From Stictocephala bisonia (taxonomy: Eukaryota > Arthropoda > Insecta > Hemiptera > Membracidae), in assembly GCA_035578905.1 (NCBI GenBank), contig JAQJVL010000731.1:15001-79000 (forward strand): a DNA stretch of 64,000 bases, given 5' to 3'. The notes under the pieces were generated by a model. It made no database searches. It saw only the letters and a list, made by a program, of their open reading frames with translations, and was not told where the DNA came from. A program made the translations under genes and the position numbers. Shown here in pieces: positions 59,064 through 64,000 of the stretch (the first letter of the stretch is position 1; each line of letters opens with the position of its first letter).

Positions 59064-60779
59064 GGGCGAATATGAGGAGAGAATGATTATGATGAGTGTA
59101 GATGAACGAGTGTAGTCATTGTTATTAAATAAGATCGAGTGTTCCTCGTAAAGAGCGATTTATTGATAGCCCACTAGCCAGGGCAACTAAGGAACCTACA
59201 GTTTTACGTGGAATCCGAACAACGTAGTATTGGTCTGATGTCTGATTTTCAGATTACTAATAATCCAAGCACTCTGTTCTCTTCCCTACATAACATCTAA
59301 CCCACAAAACATAGACACTCCAGACTTCTATAGTAGTGTCCACATCGATGGAAACCATTGAATGGACGCCGTGTCGATATATAGAGGACTTTGCATAGAA
59401 TCTATCGTCTATAATGTCCTCAAGACTGTAATGTATTTATTTATGTTGGCAGTATGTTTTGAACTTGTATGAAGTACTGAATAAACGATTACCCCATTGG
59501 TCGACCGAGCCACGCCTTCGCCCCACTCTCTTCCCGACACACACCACACCACGTGGTCTGTCCTATCATCATGTATCCAGTTTAATCCTTTTACCTCGTG
59601 GTTGGCCAATTCGGCAGATTGAACTATACAAAGCGTTTTATTCCAAACTAACCTTCACCGTTATGTTGGCGATAACGTCGCCTTCATAACAAACAAACAC
59701 TTTAGCTGGATTACAGCACTATGCCACTAGTGTTGATTTAACAACGATGTAATTTGCTCATTTATTCTAACGGACAAGCCAAAATATACAAGATTACAGT
59801 TCACGCGCTGAAGGTCCGGCCTCCTGGCTGGCCTACTAGTCAATAGTCATATAAAAACATTGACTCTGAGCGAGACACTCACAGACACAACGTAAAGTGC
59901 GATTGTTTACATGTTTATGGAGTATTTGTATTTTGGTATCTCTTATAATTAGACCAGTATATAAAATAACTTAACAAATCAAACATGTTAAGTGTTGGAA
60001 AGTTAAACTATTAAAACGTATATTAATATCAACAATAATAAATGTCGTAACAAATTATAAGTTCTTTAATAACTAATTGAAATAAACACTTCTTTTATCG
60101 GTATTTGAAAAAGATACCGTGCTTCTTATTGTGACTTGGAAAAATATTTCTGTGATTTCCAGTTCCGTTAAAATAAAACTTTTATTTAAATTCTCGTTTA
60201 AATTTTTTTGAACTTAATCATTTCCGATTAAATTTTTATTTAAAGAAAAATGTTATAGTGAAATGGAAGAGACAATTATTCGCTGAATTATTAGTAGGTA
60301 ATGCTTATAGATTAATAACTTCAAATGTAATTATTTATATAGTTTCTAATAATGATTTAACTTATTATCATTAATCATTAAGTCGGCACTGGTGGCGCAG
60401 TACTATAACCCAGCTACATGGGGACAAAGTGTTTGGGAGATTGTAGGCGATAGGTTGTATGCTCGGTCCTCTTAATACCAACATGGCGTCCGCTTGGTGG
60501 TTGCTATCGGCGTGGACACTACTAGAGAAGTCTGGGGTGTCCATGTTGGTTGGTAATCATTGTGCGAATGTTGTGTGGGGGAGATAACTGAGTATCAGGC
60601 TTGTCAATTAGCTGAAAATCAGACCAGCACTACGTGGTTCGGATTCCACGTAAAGCTGTAGGTCCCTTAGTTGCCCTGGTTGTTGGGCTATTAATAAATT
60701 GCCCTTTCTGAGGAACAGTTGAACTCAGTTAGTAACCAGACTACACTCATCCACACTCATAAAACCATTCATATTCGCC
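59064..60779. mobile_element. 1.7-kb element with roughly 320-bp inverted arms
   Basis: The left arm, 59064 to about 59390, is an inverted, diverged copy of the right arm, about 60466-60779. Shared words include GCCAGGGCAACTAAGG and TACGTGGAATCCGAAC and their complements. The interior (59390-60465) has a GC-rich patch near 59500-59570 and no recognisable transposase. Probably a foldback or large MITE-type element; the exact ends and target duplication are not resolved. Confidence 0.7.
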
Positions 60780-60789
60780 TTAAAATACG

Positions 60790-61590
60790 CACAACGTTGT
60801 GTCGGCGTCTCACATGTAAGAATGTAACGGGAACAGGCTAATTTAAACGGGGTCCATATATTTATTACACTACAGTAGTTAAATAAAAACAACCATATAA
60901 ACCACTAAATAATGGTTTTCCGCACTCTTAAGTACTGTTAACATTCTAAACACCCCTAAACCACAAGCAAACATATCGCACGCAGTCTGGAAACAAACTT
61001 AAGGTGGAGCCGGAGGTAAAAATTAACTCATCTTATTTTATAAGCAAGAATGGGAAAGACTCATTGCAGGGGAAAGTCTGGCAGTAGCAAATGTTCCCAG
61101 GACTGCAGGCATATCGGGCCCTCCACCCGTCCCCTGCCTATCACCGCTCGACGAGCTCGAGGTCTGTACATAGCTAACAAACAAGCGCATTGGATACAAC
61201 AAAGAATGTACTGGAACACTATCTATCCAAGCAAAAACAGTATCAAAGCGCATTAACAACTAGGAATAGAGATTATAAACAACAGCAATATACTACATCA
61301 ATAAAAATAAAAATAACATACAACAATGTACGAAAAAAAATATTTGACATTTAGTTATAGATATAACAATAAATAAGTATAAATCCATTAACAATAACAA
61401 TAAATGAGTAACAAATCCATGAGCAATAACGATAAATCTATATCAAATCTATAACAATAACTGTAAATATTTAACAAACCTATGAATATGTAGCTAGTAG
61501 ATTCATAAATTACAATAGATATAACAATTATATGTTGATGTTATTTCAAAATTTCAACAAAAAGAAAAGCACAACAACACACTGATGTGC
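60790..61590. other. Intergenic DNA with a GC-rich patch
   Basis: A patch at about 61040-61170 is GC-rich and open on both strands (61038-61259), but no family is recognised. The rest is AT-rich with repeated AACAATAA words at 61360-61470. Confidence 0.35.
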
Positions 61591-61596
61591 GGCCCT

Positions 61597-61926
61597 TTAA
61601 AGGTCCCAAACTGGCATTAAAGGTGGCGGCGAACTTGAAGACTTAGGCTTAGACTTGAAGACCACGTAAATGTCTCCAAAGAAATCAAAACCTTCTGCAA
61701 GAGAGTTCCCATGTAACTGGATCCTCAGCAAGGTACTGCTGCTCATAGCATAATTTTTGGAGACAGTAGGTCGTGCAATCATTTCGCATGATCGAGTACC
61801 TGAGGGGACTTTGAAGTTAATCACGCTAAGTAGGTCAGTGCAGTCCAACTGGAGGTTGACCAGGCGATGCAGAAACAGGACATCCTGGTAATTAATATAC
61901 AACGTCTTGGTCTCGTCAAGCTGCAT
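61597..61926 (-). CDS. Unassigned 109-codon open frame
   Basis: The translation runs from MQLDETKTLYINYQDVLFLH through LLRIQLHGNSLAEGFDFFGD to a Ser/Pro-rich end and stop. The amino-acid mix (conserved-looking LHRLVNLQLD, EGFDFFGDIYVVF) looks like real protein, unlike most frames here. The frame stays open about a dozen codons upstream of the ATG, so it could be the last exon of a longer gene or a piece of a mobile element. I do not recognise a family and give no function. Confidence 0.4.
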   Translation of the reverse strand: MQLDETKTLYINYQDVLFLHRLVNLQLDCTDLLSVINFKVPSGTRSCEMIARPTVSKNYAMSSSTLLRIQLHGNSLAEGFDFFGDIYVVFKSKPKSSSSPPPLMPVWDL

Positions 61927-61929
61927 AGA

Positions 61930-62320
61930 ACTTGTTGGTGAGATCCAGTTTATAACAGAAAATTACAAACTATTTACATTAATAACTATATTACAATAAG
62001 AAATAAAAATTACGTTAGAATTATCCAACTATAAAGGGGCTGTAGTTTAGGCCAAGCACAAAATACAATTTAATCAATGTCAGCTTAAGAATAAACGCCT
62101 AATAAAGGAATACGGAACACTTTTATAAGTTTGTTTTGAGGCTTTGAATGAATTATATAGCATTAAACATTATGAATAAATTAATGAATTATGAACTTAG
62201 TTATTATGAACATAATCTGGACTAATCAAGTTACAGTAATGTGTAACAGAGTTGTTGATGTTGTACATAATTTGAAAAGAGTTGCTTTTTTCCGCCAAAT
62301 GGCAATGTGCTTTTGGTAAA
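61930..62320. other. AT-rich intergenic DNA, nothing recognised
   Basis: No supportable feature. Confidence 0.45.
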
Positions 62321-62760
62321 GACTCTAGTTTTCACTCACTTTAATTACTGTGATACTGTAATTAATTACATGTCTGTTGAAGTAGCGTAAAGATTACAGC
62401 GTGCCAAAAACTACTGCAGCAGATTGATTTTCAACCTTAGGAGGAAGGATCATGTTACTCCATTTTACAACCAATTATCCATCTTAAAGTTAAACACTCT
62501 CCGACAGTTCCATATCCTGATTTTGTTGTACAATATTCTTCAAAACCAAATTCCTAATTACCTGTCAAGCAGTTTGTTTACTTGTCGCAAATTAGTATGC
62601 GTAGAACGAGACGTTGAGAGTCAATGTTAGCTATTCTAGTTAACAGCTCTATTACATTCAGTAAGTCATTCGATGTCTCCGTGTGCAAACTCTGGAATAA
62701 TCTGCTTGATAATATTAGAACCGTTGGTAATAATCTCGGGTATTAATTGATAAGTAAAGG
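62320..62760 (+). mobile_element. LINE RT C-terminal fragment
   Basis: Shows, with frame changes, LNYCDTVINYMS near 62345, then QRAKNYCSRLIFNLRRKDHV and TPFYNQLSILKLNTLRQFHI, with the final CKLWNNLLDNIRT near 62690. This is the typical post-RT region of CR1/I-like LINEs. 5'-truncated and decayed. Confidence 0.75.
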
Positions 62761-63433
62761 TGTTTCCTGCTGTGGGACTCACGGGAGTAGCTAGTGGCGC
62801 TGTGGCTTTTTGGTGGTTCTAATGAGTGTCTGTGCTGATGAAATGTATTGTTGTAGATAAAGTATAATGAATAACTTTAGTTTTATTTTAGATAGTCAAA
62901 TTATTGTTAGTTTAAGTGTAATAGTTTTCAATTTTTTGTCTGTGAATGGTTTTCCTCGTCATTGTAATTTATATTTTATGGTGAGTTGTTATTTATATTT
63001 AAAATAATATCTAATCATATATGATGAGGTTAAGTGATAGAGGACTTTGCAGCCCTAAATTCACCTCATGTAATATCTATAAAGACGTTTTTCACTTCAT
63101 TTTATTTCATAGCGAACATTCAAAATTATGTCACAATAAGGAATAAACATAGAATAGTAACATTGAAAATGGCATTACATATGCATAAAGAAAAGTAAAC
63201 CTACTCAAGCATCGGTAAAATAAGTCTGTTTAGTAGTTAGAACTACTGAGCTCAAGACAGGGGGTTCATGTGTTCATATCCCAAGACTTCCAACTAAAAT
63301 TAGCTTGACGGGTTTGGAAAGTTGTCTCATAATAACGTAAGAATGCATAGTAAAAAGTGTCACTGGTGTTGAAATATAAAAAAAATAGTTATTAAAATAA
63401 AACTTATGCATGATTATTCATACAAGATACAAC

Positions 63434-63545
63434 CATAGACCTTCTATTATACTTGTATAATAGAAGGTCTATGATATAACTATGATTATGATTAATTCTA
63501 TTATACCTATTATGATATAATAGGTACAATAGAAGGTCTATGATA
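63434..63545. repeat. Near-perfect palindrome cluster
   Basis: Positions 63434-63452 and 63455-63473 are exact inverted copies of CATAGACCTTCTATTATAC around a 2-base centre. A second imperfect hairpin (CCTATTATGATATAATAGG, 63507-63525) and another AGAAGGTCTATGATATAAC copy (63531-63549) follow immediately. Confidence 0.9.
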
Positions 63546-63910
63546 TAACTACAAGTTAAATATGATATTGACAATCATATACATGTAACCAAACAACAAA
63601 ACCCCCACAATTCCTAAAAGATTTGCATCGAGAGAATAAAATTAATTCTCTACAAGTTAATTCTTCTCAACAAATTAACTAAATTATGATATAAACTTCA
63701 CTTTAAGAGTAAAACAGTTTCAAGCCAGGAACACTGCAGGACTAGGACTATTCGCTTTAAACAATGAAAACCACGCATAGTGAAATAAGAATGTATTTTT
63801 TTCTTCAAAATAAAATCGATATATTTAAATTGACTGTTAACTGAAAATACAATTTACAAAAAATCACATTCAGTGTCTCATAAATGTAGACATACTTTAC
63901 AGTCTATCAA

Positions 63911-64000
63911 GTTGCCGGCATGGTAGCTCAGTGGTTAAGGCTTCGAACTGCAGGGCATTTCCAAGGTTCAAATCCCCACTGAGCCAACGGTCAGTACTTC
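63911..64000 (+). mobile_element. tRNA-derived SINE, cut by the window end
   Basis: Box A-like CATGGTAGCTCAGTGGTTAA and box B-like GGTTCAAATCCCCACTGAGC, followed by CAACGGTCAGTACTTC. Same family as the copies at 39.0 and 52.5 kb; the 3' part lies outside the window. Confidence 0.8.

Overview
The window is nuclear DNA of an arthropod, most likely an insect. It is strongly AT-rich, carries one animal-type gene broken up by kilobase-scale introns with GT-AG junctions, and is full of decayed LINEs, tRNA-derived SINEs, Tc1/mariner-, hAT- and piggyBac-like DNA elements and hairpin-forming repeats. I cannot name the species. No CRISPR array, rRNA or genuine tRNA gene was seen.

The one clear host gene is TBC1D25 (OATL1), a Rab GTPase-activating protein of autophagosome maturation. 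It lies on the minus strand from 57264 (start codon) to 26976 (stop). Seven coding exons were placed by splice sites, reading phase and match to the family: 57205-57264, 51812-51921, 47301-47396, 39235-39385, 33445-33575, 31437-31674 and 26976-28196. All phases join correctly. However, about 100 residues that the family carries between exons 4 and 5 (linker plus start of the TBC domain) were not found anywhere in the window.

Region by region: 1 to about 17300 is abnormal sequence dominated by inflated homopolymer runs with a few normal-looking islands, and I read it as a poor-quality part of the assembly. From 17300 to 26970 is gene-free DNA with three conspicuous foldback repeats (18.8-19.8, 21.4-21.7 and 23.8-24.1 kb), a 90-bp tandem repeat and a 74-bp copy of the 5' end of the TBC1D25 last exon. 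From 26976 to 57264 is TBC1D25, whose introns hold nearly all recognisable transposons: a 1.5-kb minisatellite, a LINE fragment, an 838-bp TTAA-flanked piggyBac-like element, SINEs, a LINE split by a hAT-like element, a long-TIR element with a mariner-related transposase remnant that itself carries a TTAA-flanked insertion, a 3.4-kb Sailor-type (DD82E) transposon and several more LINE pieces. From 57264 to 64000, upstream of the gene, come a possible 0.9-kb MITE, a 1.7-kb element with roughly 320-bp inverted arms, an unassigned 109-codon ORF, a LINE fragment, a near-perfect palindrome and a SINE cut off by the window edge.

The most useful observations are the missing TBC-domain exon, the exon-start duplication downstream of the gene, the reconstructable nested insertions (hAT in LINE, TTAA element in transposase), the intronic DD82E element and the in-frame minisatellite next to the last splice acceptor. 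Nothing here amounts to a coordinated new multi-gene system.
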